From: Heracleum sosnowskyi | Taxonomy: Eukaryota > Streptophyta > Magnoliopsida > Apiales > Apiaceae | NCBI GenBank assembly: GCA_030848705.1 | Contig: CM061238.1 | Coordinates: 81,988,685 to 82,052,684, forward strand | Direction: 5' to 3' | Length of the DNA: 64,000 bases | Part shown: positions 34,719-45,722 of the stretch, in pieces | Layout: each line of letters opens with the position of its first letter | Numbering within the stretch: position 1 is the stretch's first letter | Position numbers and translations under genes: made by a program | The notes under the pieces: generated by a model | The model's input: the letters and a program-made list of their open reading frames with translations, nothing else | Database searches by the model: none | What the model was told of the DNA's origin: nothing

Positions 34719-37236
34719 TTAAGTTGCATATGGTACCCAATCCTTGTTGGGTCCTGCAGTTTTAGTGTCTCCTGAGTTTCTTCCAGTCATAAAATCACAA
34801 GCATCATCAAAAACCTCATGTTTGACTTCTCTTTTCACCCACTTAGGCTTAGAATTGGACTTGATCCTTTTTTTAGTGGATGAAGCCTTTTTGTTGTTGC
34901 CAGCAGGCTCAGAAGTCTCAACAGTGTGCATGTATAAACATTTTTCAGTAGTGAGAATAGGTAAGTTAAAGCATGTACTCATGGCAGTGATCTTGCATGG
35001 CATACATTCAATGTTATTACAAACACTCATAGTTCTATGCATAAGGGGGGTTCTGTGTAAGTTACCATTGAGTTCAGTAGCATTGATCTTATCCTCAATT
35101 GGTTTCTTGCAAACATGTGTTAAATGATGTGAAGATCCACAGTTATTGCATAGTTTCCTAGAAGCACCTCCAACATTAGTGTATCCATTTCCTTTATTGA
35201 CACCTACCTTACCATTCCTATTCTTAGACTTGGGAGTTACTGGATTGACAATGTGTTCAGAAGTTGATGTCGAACTTTCCTTGATAGTACCTTTTATTCC
35301 AACTGTCTTGACAGAAGGTTTGGAAGTTACTGTCTTGGAAACATTCTTGACAGCATCTTTGGAAGATTCTGTCTTGCCAACTGTGACAGCATCTTTTGAA
35401 CTTACTGTCTGATTGCTTGGTAAGTTTACTGTCTTGGGGATTGTGACAGTATCCTTTCCATCCTTGGATGTGCTGTCAACACCTTCATCCTCATCAAGAA
35501 TTTCTTGTTTGATGAGCATGGCTTCTTCATCAAACTCAATTTCTGCAGCTTTGAAAATAGGAGTTTTAACCTTCTTGAGAATGGTGGGTTTGACAGCAGC
35601 ATTTCCAGAACAATCTTGAATCACAGTTTCCTTTCCAGGTCTTCAACCATATGAAAAACCTATACCAACTGTCTGATTTTCTGTATGCTTATCATTGTAA
35701 TCCTGAACTATCTTTTATGAGTTTTTATAAGCCTTAATCTTGAATTCATTTTCAGCAATCTCATTCCTCAGGAATTCCTCAACCTCTTTAGCACATTTTA
35801 ATTCATTTTTAAGTCTAGCATTCTCCTGAGCTAAAGAGTCTAGTGAACTGGTTTTGAGAACAAGAGATTCATTTTCAGACTTTAGTGTTTCATTTAGCTT
35901 ACTCAGCCTAGTGATTTCCTCATTAGCAGTAGATAAGCTAGTATAGACATTGAAAATTTCAGCACTTAAGTCTTTAATGGTTTTCTTATACTCATCAGTG
36001 GACATATCAAGTAAGACAAGTGAAGGTACATGACTTGAAGATGTTGATGTTACTTCATCAGTGCTAGCCATGAGAGCTAGGTTGACATATTCTTCTTCTT
36101 CTTCTTCATCATCAGACTCATCCCAACACTTTCCTTCAGCCACATAGGCTCTACCTTGATTCTTCTTAGAGTATCCACCAGTTCCTTTCTCAAACCTCTG
36201 AACCTGTTTGGGTCTTTTGCATTCAGTAGCAAAATGACCAGGTTCACCACAGTTGTAACACTTGAATTTTGACCTATCCACAAATCCAGTCTTGTATCCT
36301 CCTTTGGTTGAACTTCCCACAGCAGCCTTTGATGAACTTCCCTTGTTGAACTTGGATACTTGGCCTTGGGGCTTGTATGACCTATCCTTCTTGAACTTAA
36401 AGTTCTTGAACGTTTTGGCCATGTAAGCCATAGTAGGATTGTCCATGCTTTCCAGTTCCTCCATTGTGTAGAAGTCTTCATCTTCCACATCCTTGAGCTG
36501 CAGTACTACTTTCTCATCATCTTCAACAACCTCTTCTATCTTCAAGGATTGTGCAGGGGTTGGTTGTGTGATTTGTAGTACTTCACTTGGCTGTGTGATC
36601 CTTGGCACATGTGCTACTAGGGCACTTGACATATTAGCCATCTTGTTCCTTGTTCCACTCTGTATGTCTCTCTTTTGAAAGAGTTCAAGTTCATAGGATT
36701 TCAGAATGCCATAAAGTGTCTCAAAGGTTATATTGTTGAGATCTCTTCCTTCTCGTATGGTTGTTGTCTTGTGTTCAAGGTGATCAGGCAGTTTAAGCAG
36801 GAACTTGACATTCAATTCTTTTCTGTCATAGTACTTGCCATGTATCTGTAGTTCAGTTAAGAGCTTACTGAACCTTTCAAACATGGAAGTTAAGTCTTCA
36901 CCAGGCTTGGCCATGACCATGAAAGCCTCATATTGTGATATCAGTATTTGCCTTTGGTTGCCCTTAACTTCTTCACTTCCTTCACATAGTAAAGCTAACC
37001 TGATCCACATCTCCTTGGCAGATGTGCAGCTTATCACACTTCCACACATGGCTTTATCCAACGTGAGATAATCGAGCAAGATGAGTTGCAAGTGATCATC
37101 TAGCACCATCTTCTCCTTCTCAGGTTCCAAAATTTCCGAGGGATCTTTGGGAACCCAATGTGCAGGAATGATTTCACCATTTACTGTTGTGGCTTCAATT
37201 TCCTTCCTTGGAATGAAAGGACCATTCTCGAGAATA
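34719..37236 (-). pseudogene. Element B gag, main part
   Basis: On the minus strand, 37,236-35,718 encodes the capsid-like domain (HLQLILLDYL, MWIRLALLCEGSEEVKGN, LLTELQIHGKYYDRKELNVKFLLKLPDHLEHKTTTIREG), a CCHC knuckle CYNCGEPGHFATEC, an acidic EEEEEYVNLALMAS segment and a coiled coil. In-frame stops occur at 35,715-35,717 and near 35,635-35,640. From 35,624 to 34,719 the frame reopens, with TGACAG-rich linker repeats (35,280-35,620) and a second knuckle CNNCGSSHHLTHVC. It ends with DWVPYAT. The first 37 or so codons lie beyond the CACTA insertion. Confidence 0.88.
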
Positions 37237-37439
37237 CACTACAAGAAAATGTTCAATAGACATCACATATTAGACATCGGTTACTAATACCACTGATGTT
37301 AAAAGATATAATAACATCACCCCGCGTTAATCTGATGTCTTTGTTGTTTGAAGACATCGCTTATTTTAGAACCGATGTCTAAAGTTCGACTAAAAAAAAT
37401 CAACGCACCCACTTCAGTTTTTGTTTTCCCCTTAATAAA

Positions 37440-37530
37440 AATTTCACAATTCCCCCCCTTTACACCAATTATTTCCCCCCTTTATACCAATTATTTTCCC
37501 CCCTCTTGCCAAATAATTTTCCCCCGACTA
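37440..37530 (+). repeat. Short C-rich tandem repeat in the CACTA element
   Basis: Three to four imperfect units of about 22-23 bp, each starting CCCCCCTTT and ending in an ATTATTT-like stretch. They lie just upstream of the CT-rich leader-like segment (37,565-37,640). Confidence 0.6.
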
Positions 37531-37564
37531 AAAACTAAATACTTTCCCCTCTCTTCACAAATAT

Positions 37565-38678
37565 CCCCCGACTCTCTCTCTCGTCGTCTCTCACCGCCAC
37601 TCACCTCCACCACCATTCACCTCCGTCCTGCTCTACTTCGTTCAATTCAATTCACCGGGATCTCAATTCGGATCTATTAATCTTCATCTCGTAATCTTCG
37701 AATTCAATTCGTTATAATGGGTAGTTTATTTATTTACTCGCATTTGTGTGTTTATTAGATCTCGTACAATTTTAATTTCGTTTGAATTTGAATCAAATCA
37801 CGTTGTCGGTTATTTTTAGATCTGTTTGATTTTTTGTTGCTGACTTGATTTGTTTTTGTGTTGGAAATCAAGGGCTTACCCCTTGTATGCCCTTGTATGC
37901 TGCTGAGATGTGGGTACAATGGATGGAAACTATCACTTCTATGATATCATAGGTGAGCACATTTATGTAATTATCTTTTTATATTTCGCTTATTTGTTTC
38001 TTCTTGCAATGCACTTCTGAATTTCAAATCCATTATACAGTACCTGGTTTTGAAATCATGAACGTTCACCATGCCTTGCTATTGCAAGTGTTTACAGAGC
38101 CTATATGTTCATTGTGGTCTTGTCTGCTTCTTTTTCTAAGAGTATTATTCAATATACAGCATCTCTTTATTTTTCACTTGTCTTATTCAAGTACATCATC
38201 ATTGTATTTTTCTGTAATCCCTTGATGGCATTGTAGTTTACCATTTACGTGAAAACGCCTAATTTATGCATATGGCCTGAAGTTAGTAGTGTAGAATTGC
38301 CGCGTCAATTTGTCTAGGACCTAGAGAATAACTCCATTTTATTGCCGGAGTAAGTGTTCCAGTCTGAGATGATGTTGGATCTAATGTTAATGTGAATAGG
38401 GAGTGGTGACCTCTGAGGGTGGCAATTTCCTAAATACCCAACATGGCGAGAATTCAAAATAGTCTCTATCGTGGTAGACTGGTAGTCCTCACCAAACATA
38501 TTTTATCGCGTTGAGACTTTGACAAACTCTTTTGTGCCAAGAAATAGAGATTTGTCCGCATGTGATGTTTCTTACATTAGCAAGTTGAATGCTTATCTAA
38601 TACCTTAAAAAGGATGTTTTCTTTATAAGAGTATAGTATTTTGTAATACTGATGCTAGATTGTTCTTTCTTTTGGTAG
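37565..38678 (+). other. CACTA interior: leader-like and intron-like DNA
   Basis: A CT-rich stretch (37,565-37,640) resembles a plant 5' UTR, followed by T-rich intron-like sequence. A short exon-like piece (about 37,871-37,951) ends at GTGAGC. I could not identify a protein from it. Confidence 0.35.
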
Positions 38679-39140
38679 ATCATCGCTTGCATATGGGTGC
38701 TCAAATATGTTTACAGGGGAAAAAGAAGTTCACAGGCAAGAGGGTAACTGGATTTCAGGCAGTTACACTTATCTTTGTGAAAGATACAAGTGCTTCCATT
38801 GAAGCAATTCTCATATTTATTATTTTGTCCAGTTTTGCCCAAGTGATTCAAGCAAAGTGATGGTGACTTCTGCTGACTCCCAAGTTCGAATACTTAGTGG
38901 GGTTAATGTCATGTGCAAATTCAAGGGTGAGTACTACTAACTATTCTGAGCTATTTATTATCAACCACTAAATTTGATAGGGGATATTTTCTGTTCATGG
39001 TGTTGTTGGGTTCTCTTACTGATTGCTACATTGGTCCCCGTCATAATTAGGCACTCAGAATTCAGGAAGCCATATTTCTGCATCTTTCACAACAGATGGA
39101 AAACACATCATCTCAGTTTCGAACACATCAATTCCCCCTT
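38679..39140 (+). pseudogene. Captured WD40-repeat gene fragment (three exons with introns)
   Basis: Three segments read as one protein when AG/GT-bounded introns are skipped. The first (38,679 to about 38,757) encodes QICLQGKKKFTGKRVTGFQ. The second (38,833-38,926) encodes FCPSDSSKVMVTSADSQVRI and ends at GGTGAGT. The third (from 39,051) encodes SGSHISASFTTDGKHIIS. They resemble the middle blades of a plant WD40-repeat protein (VTSADSxVRIL and SFTxDGKHIIS are typical). Reading is lost after about 39,133. Introns are retained, so the capture was from genomic DNA, not cDNA. It lies inside a transposon and is probably non-functional. Confidence 0.7.
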
Positions 39141-41034
39141 GTATGCTTACCATTTGTTGTGTGTGCATGTACTAACTTTTATATATTAAAAGGATTGTTA
39201 TAAAGTTTGTGGTCCGAATTAGCTTTTACTTACACTCCAAATTGTTAAATTATATAGTCAGTTTCATGCATTATCAGTCCGAGTCGTCCATTATTCAGGT
39301 CTGTCACAGTCAGATTGCATTCCTTTTTTCGAATTCTTGCATAGTAGAGGTGGTTGGTATAATCCAAATTGTTACGACATTGAAAGATTGTTCAAGTGTC
39401 ACTTGTTGAGGCAAAGTTTAATAGTCTTGCCTGTCTTGTTTACTTTGCTTTTTAATTTTTTTTTTGTTGCTATATTTGCTTTTTAAGTTTTACAGTATAT
39501 TTGTCATGGGTTCTTGTGAAGGAACAAGTTCTCGTTGTTTCTTTGGTTAGCTCTTTTAACTCCTGTATACCATTCTGTGGGAGTCAAAACTTCTACAATT
39601 TGGAAGAGGTGATGCTAATAATTCTAGTATCCTGTTCCAAGGGTGATGTTAGATTGTTAGTACGTCTTCTTGTGGTAATTTGGAATAAGTTGTGCTAATT
39701 TCCTGAAAGGTTGATGTATTGTTTTGGTTTTATAAAAAGCTAATTTATCTGCTCAAATTGGCTTGATGATTGTGTGTTGTTTATGAGTTGGGTTGGAGTG
39801 TTGAAAAAGTATGTTGTTTCTTCAGAGTTCAAGTGAAGCTAAATGGTTTACAACTTAAACCATATATCTTTTGTTAATTTACATTTTTTAAGATTTAATT
39901 GTACCTAAACCTGTGTTCTGGTGTTGTTTATCCACTAATGCTAGTCTAATGGATATTAGCATTGGGTAATTGGTAAAGGGATTGCCTGATAAGCTTCTGT
40001 TTTGCTAGAAGCGGAAAGAATTGGTAGATGCATGAATTTTGCAGATGGAAAATATGAGCCTAGTAGCTGTTGTACCTTATGGGTAATATTATAGAACAAG
40101 GTTTCATCGGTGCTGTGTGACCCAAGTCAGTACTCACAGAGTGCTTAAGTACAGTTTGACATTTTTTTGGTTCCTTTGTCATCTCTGCTCTTCATTATAT
40201 ACACTAAAGTTGTATTAGTAAGTGGAGATGTCTAGTTTTGTTAGCTAGAAATCATTAATTTCAGTGAAGAAGTCCAGGACTTGAGGTATGTTGTTGCATG
40301 TTCCTTTACAAAGTTATGTTACCATGCAATTTTTGTTTATAACCAACCCTAATGAACTTAATCTGTTGTTTTCGTCTTTGGTGGAAGATATAGCCTATGC
40401 TATTGCAGTTTTGCTGATCAAACTCAATGGCACTTTCTCTTTTGGCATCATCATGTTATAGGTTTATATTTTCATTCATGACTCTGTTTATACTTTATAT
40501 GGTGACAGTAAACTATATTCATACTTGCATTTTAACTCATATGCTCTTTTTCTTGTATACTGCAATTCTACTAATGAGCATGCTGTCTTCTTAAATGAAG
40601 TAACCACCAAGTACATAGAGGGTGCAGTGCACTTGACTCTGGCGCAGGATAAAAACCTCATCGAGCTACACTGCAACTCTATCCTCAATGCTTACTGCCC
40701 CATGGCTTGAGCCCAACGTCACAGATATAGGTTGGCTAAAGAAGAACAACGGTAGATTTATTTTGAAAGCAGGAGTATCACTGCAGCTTTTCTTGAAGTC
40801 CCCTACGAAAACACTACTATTGTAAGATATAACAATGTTTGTTAAGTGATGTAGTAACTGCCAATGGTAGTTTTATTTTGCGGATTGATTTGGTGGTGTT
40901 GGATGTATTTTCTGAATGGTGTAATATAAATGGTTGGATATATATTATGAATGGTCCAGTTTTTAATTTTTTTAACGCTTGGATAGACAACTGTTTATTT
41001 AATATAGGCTCAGAAACTAATGTCTAATGGTAAG
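39141..41034. other. CACTA interior without recognisable gene
   Basis: T-rich, intron-like DNA. A short frame at about 40,590-40,710 (ending NAYCPMA and a stop) could be another captured exon, but I do not recognise it. No transposase motif was seen on either strand. Confidence 0.4.
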
Positions 41035-41393
41035 AAATACATCGAAATTTATAAAATCATTTGTTTAAAACCAAAACAGACATCGTAACAAAGTGATGTC
41101 TAAGAAAGAGTATTAATCAATTTTTTTTCGTAACAACTGATGTTTATAAGTTCATTAGACATCAGTAGAGGATGATGTATAAGATGATAATATACATCAA
41201 TTTATTTGCTAAAAAATTGATGTCTAAGAGCTAAATAGACATCCAAATTTAAGTTATAACCGATGTGTATGTTAAGTTCAGACATCGGTTTCTGGCCGAT
41301 GTCTAAGATAGACATCACCGACTAAGACATCGGTTTGAAAACAACATAGACATCGGCTGAAAACCGATGTCTATTGACCCTTTTCTTGTAGTG

Positions 41394-41505
41394 ATACCTA
41401 GGTATAGTGGATTCGCAGCTTTGATAAACAACAAGATCTTTCTTTTCCAAATGTTGTAGTTCTCTTTATCAAAAGCTGGATCTTGATACTACTTGATTTC
41501 TGCAT
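41394..41505 (-). pseudogene. Element B gag, N-terminal codons
   Basis: The first ATG after the PBS on the minus strand is at 41,505. A one-base frame change is needed soon after it to read into the typical YQDPAFDKENYNIWKRK gag start, which continues across the CACTA insertion to 37,236 (PLYLGILENGPF). Confidence 0.75.
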
Positions 41506-41542
41506 TGTCGTCGTGATCTCAGATATGTATGTTAATCTGTAA

Positions 41543-41554
41543 GCTTTGATACCA
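41543..41554 (-). promoter_or_regulatory. Primer binding site of element B
   Basis: On the minus strand TGGTATCAAAGC follows the LTR end. It matches the initiator tRNA-Met type site with one change relative to element A. Confidence 0.88.
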
Positions 41555-41556
41555 GT

Positions 41557-42364
41557 TGTTGGTCCTCGTGTATTGCAGAAGGGGGGGGGGGTGAATGCAA
41601 TACTGATAAAATTCAATCTCAATTTCAACAACCAAAACTAAGATTTAACGTTATCAGTAATATGTATGCATTCACAAACAGTATGGTCTAAAGACAAGTT
41701 TCACAAAATAAATGTTTTTATTTATTTTGCAAAGTGTTGCTACAACCTCAAGAGAAAATTCTTGAGCTTCGGTTTTCTTCAAGACACTTACTTGCTTGCG
41801 TTACTCATTCCTAGAATGAGTTGATAGTCTAAGTATAAAACTAATCCTATCACTGTCAACACGGGTTTGTGAAGCTGCTGTCATTATAAAGTGGTAGCTT
41901 CTTACAAAATGTCTACCCATGTGACTTTCCTAAATTGCTAACATGTCAGATATACATTACAAATAAAGCAACCTAGATTCATTCTATTTCCAGCTAAAAC
42001 AATTAAGCACATAGAGACTTGACCTTGCTCTTGAATTGATTCGCTTTTGTTTTGTAGTGCTTGAAGCTTCTGTCGTAGACTTGCAGACTTGGTGCAACTT
42101 AGGGATACTGCAACACGCCTGTTTCTTGTCAGAGTGAATATGCTGTCGTGACTTGCAACATTCTGTCTTCTTGTAATCTTATTGTCAATGCTTATGACAG
42201 TAACCTTTATTCATGCTGTCATCTAATATGCATTCTTTGAGGCTTGAACACAGTAAGTGAACTTCTTCCAAATTACACAACTAAAATGACATTGCATACT
42301 GATTACAAGAACATACTTTGGCTGTGATAGTATGTTCTACTTAATTAAAAATTAAGTACATACA
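41557..42364 (-). repeat. 5' LTR of element B
   Basis: Read on the minus strand this LTR starts TGTATGTACTTAAT (outer edge set at 42,364 by the TG...CA rule) and ends CGAGGACCAACA. It is about 808 bp. It contains repeated CTGTCA/TGACAG motifs (about 41,851, 41,878, 42,194 and 42,217). A run of about 11 C precedes TTCTGCAATAC near its end, as in LTRs C and D. The partner LTR lies outside the window, so the edge and duplication could not be checked. Confidence 0.82.
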
Positions 42365-42380
42365 AGGTTAAGTTGTTTCT

Positions 42381-43444
42381 ATGCCATCACCCATAAATCC
42401 CAACACCCTCAAATCACTTACTAAAGAGAACACCAGAATCAAAGATGCTAATCTGTTTTTAAGTGATAGAAATGTTGTCTTGGAAAATCAATTTATTGAA
42501 TTTGAGAAAATGAGGTTAGAGTGTCAAATTGCTAAAGATGAGTTGTTAATTGTACTGAAAAGAGAAGGAATTCTCAAAGAACAGTTAACAAAAGAACATA
42601 AAGTGATTGCTAGATGGAATGATTCTAGAAATGTAGCCACTAACATTATCAAAGTTCAAGGAGTGGACACTTTCTATAAGGAATCAGTGAAAAAGGAGAA
42701 AGAGAAACTAAACATTGGTTCTAAGGGTCTAGGAGCCGATGATGCTTCCACGGATGATGATCATCCATTGTTAGATGATTCGTCAACGGATGAGAATCAT
42801 CCCGTGAAACACACATCAAGTGCCAGTAAAGAAAAATTGGAGAAACTGAACAAAAAGTATGGTCCAACCAGCAAAAGTTTTGTTCAGGGAGAAAATAGCA
42901 AAACCAAGAATGTTGAAAAGGTAAACATAGGTCACTTGTCCAACAAGCAATTGAAGGGCAAGTTAGAGAACATGGATGTCAAGGCTGAGGCTAAGAAGAA
43001 GAAGAACAGAAATGGTAAAGTAGGGATTAACAAACACAACAATTTTACACCTGATAAATATGCTCCTAGAAAGACTTGTGTTAATTGTGGTAGTGTTAAT
43101 CATTTGTCTACTAATTTCAAGTCTATCAAGAATGCTAATGTTCAATTGCCTAAACCTGTGATAAATGTGCCTATGTTTGTCATGTCTGCAATGCCTAACC
43201 TATTTGATCAAAATGTTCATCAGTATGTCAACTTGCCATTTGTACCAAATCCATATTTCAATGCATTCAGTATGCCACAAATGCCATGGAACAAACCAAG
43301 CATGAATAACATGTATGCCAATATTGCTCCAATGCATGCATCAAATCTTTATGCTTCTGAACATCTGACAAATCCTATCTTGCAAAGGTCAACACCTAAG
43401 GTTAAGGTTCATTTAAATCAGTCAAAACCTAAAGTGCAAAAATG
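42381..43444 (+). pseudogene. Element D gag, C-terminal half
   Basis: The open frame starts at an internal ATG. The true N-terminus lies beyond the element B insertion. It has a coiled coil (SLTKENTRIKDANLFLSDRN onward) and an acidic linker with two ACGGATGA copies. A damaged CCHC knuckle reads CVNCGSVNHLSTNF (last Cys replaced by Phe), and a Met/Asn/Pro-rich tail follows. The terminal WVPK motif lies about 50 bases beyond the stop (near 43,490), which indicates one more lesion. Confidence 0.8.
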
Positions 43445-44941
43445 ACATGGTTAATAGGAAGAAGGCTAATAAGACAGGACCCAAGGAAACTTGGGTACCA
43501 AAATCAACTTGATTTCGTTTTGATGTGTGCATGGAAAAAGAAGGAATCTATGGTACCTGGATAGTGGTTGTTCTAGGCACATGACTGGAGATTCTACCCT
43601 GCTCACAGAGTTTAAGGAGAGAGTTGGCCCTAGCATTACCTTTGGAGATGACTTGATAACAATAAAGAATGTCATCATTGAAGAAGTAGCACTAGTTGAT
43701 GGTCTAAAGCACAATTTGCTTAGTATCAGTCAACTATGTGACAAAGGTTTTTCAGTTTCTTTTAAGCAAGAAGCATGTGTTGTTTCTGGCAAGGAAAACA
43801 ACAATGTGGCATTGACAGGATACAGAAAAGGGAATGTATACATAGCTGACTTCAACTCAACCAATACAGATTCAATTACTTGTCTTTTCAGCAAAGCAGG
43901 CAAGGATGAAAGTTGGCTATGGCACAAGAAGTTGTCACACTTGAATTTTAGAGTTATGAATGATTTGGTAAGGAAAGATCTTGCTAGAGGTATTCCATAA
44001 TTGGAGTTTTCCAAGGATGGATTATGTGATGCATGCCAGAAAGGGAAGCAAAAGAAGACCTCTTTCAAGAGCAAGATTGAATCATCTATTGTTCAGCCAC
44101 TTCAATTACTTAACATGGACTTGTTTGGACCAGTCAATGTAATGTCAATTTCCAAGAAAAAATACTGCCTTGTGATTGTGGATGATTTCTCTAGATTTTC
44201 ATGGACCTACTTTCTGCAATCCAAGGATGAGACAAGTGAAATCATAATCAATCACATCAAGGTTGTAAACAATCATCCTGATCAGAAAGTTAGAAGAATC
44301 AAGAGTGACAATGGCACTGAGTTCAATAATTCTATCCTAAGAATGTTTTGTGAAGAAAATGGGATTGTTAATGAATTTTCTGCAGCAAGGACACCTCAGC
44401 AAAATGGTGTGGTGGAAAGGAAAAACAGAATCCTAATTGAAGCAACAAGAACAATGTTGGAAGAATCAAAGCTGCCAACTTATTTCTGGGCTGAAGCAGT
44501 TAACACTGCATGTTTCACTCAGAACATTCTTCTGGTGAATCAAGCTAAAGGAATGACACATTACCAACTACTTAGAAAGAGGAAACCAACCCTGGAATTT
44601 ATTCATGTCTTTGGATGTAAATGTTTTGTTCTAAGGAATCAAGGTGAGAACTTAGGCAAGTTTGAAGCAAAGGCAAATGAAGCCATCTTTGTTGGTTATG
44701 CAGCAGGGAAATCATGTAGAGTCTGTAATCTCAAGATCAACATTGTTATGGAATCTATACATGTTGTTTTTGATGATCACAATATTCTAGGACTGTGTGA
44801 TGAAGGTTTCCATGATACTCTAAGATTTGAGAATGAGGTAGAAGATTCGCTTATCTGTGAAAATGATGAAGAAGACAATGATCATGATGAAGAAACATCA
44901 CCCATAGTGGATGTTCCAACAATGGATGAAACTATCAATGG

Positions 44942-45075
44942 CACTGGTGCATTCGTGGACAGACAAACTGGTGCATCCGTGGACAGTCAAACTGGTGCAT
45001 CCGTGGACAAACAAACTGGTACATCCGTGGACAGTCAACCAGAAGCATCCGTTGCAAGTCAAATTGGAACATCAG
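44942..45075 (+). repeat. 24-bp minisatellite in element D pol linker
   Basis: About five imperfect units of 24 bp, each encoding an eight-residue TGASVDxQ-like repeat and containing CATCCGTGGACA or a variant. ATCCGT copies are at 44,975, 44,999, 45,023 and 45,047, exactly 24 bp apart. Confidence 0.9.
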
Positions 45076-45100
45076 CTAACAGTACAAGATCAACAAACTC

Positions 45101-45112
45101 GGGGGGGGGGGG
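45101..45112. repeat. Run of 12 G
   Basis: Homopolymer in the pol linker; length and reading frame are uncertain because such runs are error-prone. Confidence 0.8.
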
Positions 45113-45722
45113 AGTTTCTCAAAGGCATCTTATTAGTCAAAATGATCATGAAACAACTTCATCAAGAACAAATCTACCACCTCAAAGAAAGTGGACTAGG
45201 GAACATCCATTTGATTTGATCATTGGTGATGCAACCACAAGAGTTCAAACAAGAAGAGCAACTCAAGAAGAATGCTTGTACAACAGTTTTCTATCTCAAG
45301 AGGAACCAAAGAAGGTGAAGGATGCTCTTCTAGATCCAGACTGGGTTTTAGCCATGCAAGAAGAGCTAAATCAGTTTGAAAGAAAAAAAGTATGGAAGCT
45401 GGTGCCAAACCTAAGAACAGAAGTGTCATAGGTACAAAGTGGGTATTCAGAAACAAGATGGATGAAAATGGCATAGTTACAAGAAATAAAGCTAGACTGG
45501 TTGCTAAAGGCTATTATCAAGAAGAAAGAATAGACTATAATGAAACATTTGCCCCTGTTGCTAGATTGGAAGCAATAAGGATATTCCTAGTCTATGCAGT
45601 CCATGCCAATTTCAAAGTCTATAAAATGGATGTCAAGAGTGCCTTTCTGAATGGGGAACTGGAGGAGGAGGTTTATTTCATTCAACCTCCTGGTTTTGAA
45701 GATCCAAATTATCCAGAATTTG

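Larger units (their letters stand above)
37237..41393. mobile_element. Non-autonomous CACTA (En/Spm) element with captured gene fragments
   Basis: This 4,157-bp unit has inverted termini CACTACAAGAAAA and its complement, flanked by the 3-bp duplication ATA (37,234-37,236 and 41,394-41,396). Subterminal regions at both ends hold repeated GACATCGGTT/AACCGATGTC units (37,260-37,390 and 41,035-41,380), the usual transposase-binding arrays. No transposase is encoded, so it depends on an autonomous relative. The interior includes a CT-rich leader-like stretch and exons with introns of a WD40-type gene. It interrupts the start of gag in element B. Confidence 0.93.
1..42364 (-). mobile_element. Element B: nested Sirevirus-like copia retrotransposon, 3' end off window
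   Basis: On the minus strand the parts run in copia order: 5' LTR (42,364-41,557), PBS, gag (41,505 to 34,719), protease and integrase (34,700 to 33,727, resuming 19,904 to 19,530), RT (19,526 to 18,178), RNase H (6,443 to 5,892), spacer and ORF2 (4,556 to beyond position 1). Three later insertions split it: a CACTA element (37,237-41,393), element C (19,905-33,726) and element A (6,444-18,177). Removing each rejoins the reading frame across a short duplication. The 3' LTR must lie left of the window. Several in-frame stops and frameshifts make this copy inactive. It is inserted in gag of element D. Confidence 0.9.
43527..45722 (+). pseudogene. Element D pol, first part (protease, integrase, RT start)
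   Basis: Protease has WYLDSGCSRHMTGDSTLL. Integrase has WHKKLSHLNF, CDACQKGK, NMDLFGPVN, KSDNGTEF and QNGVVERKNR. An in-frame TAA (43,998-44,000) splits them. The integrase-RT linker has a 24-bp tandem repeat and a run of 12 G. Frame changes at about 45,405, where the sequence lost a base next to KLVP. RT then reads GTKWVFRNK, APVARLEAIRIFL and DVKSAFLNGELEEEV, up to the insertion at 45,723. Confidence 0.9.

Noticed and set aside
40525..40710. Short frame in the first CACTA element as a named gene fragment
   Set aside because: It might be a captured exon, but I could not identify it or place clear splice sites, so it is only mentioned in the interior description.
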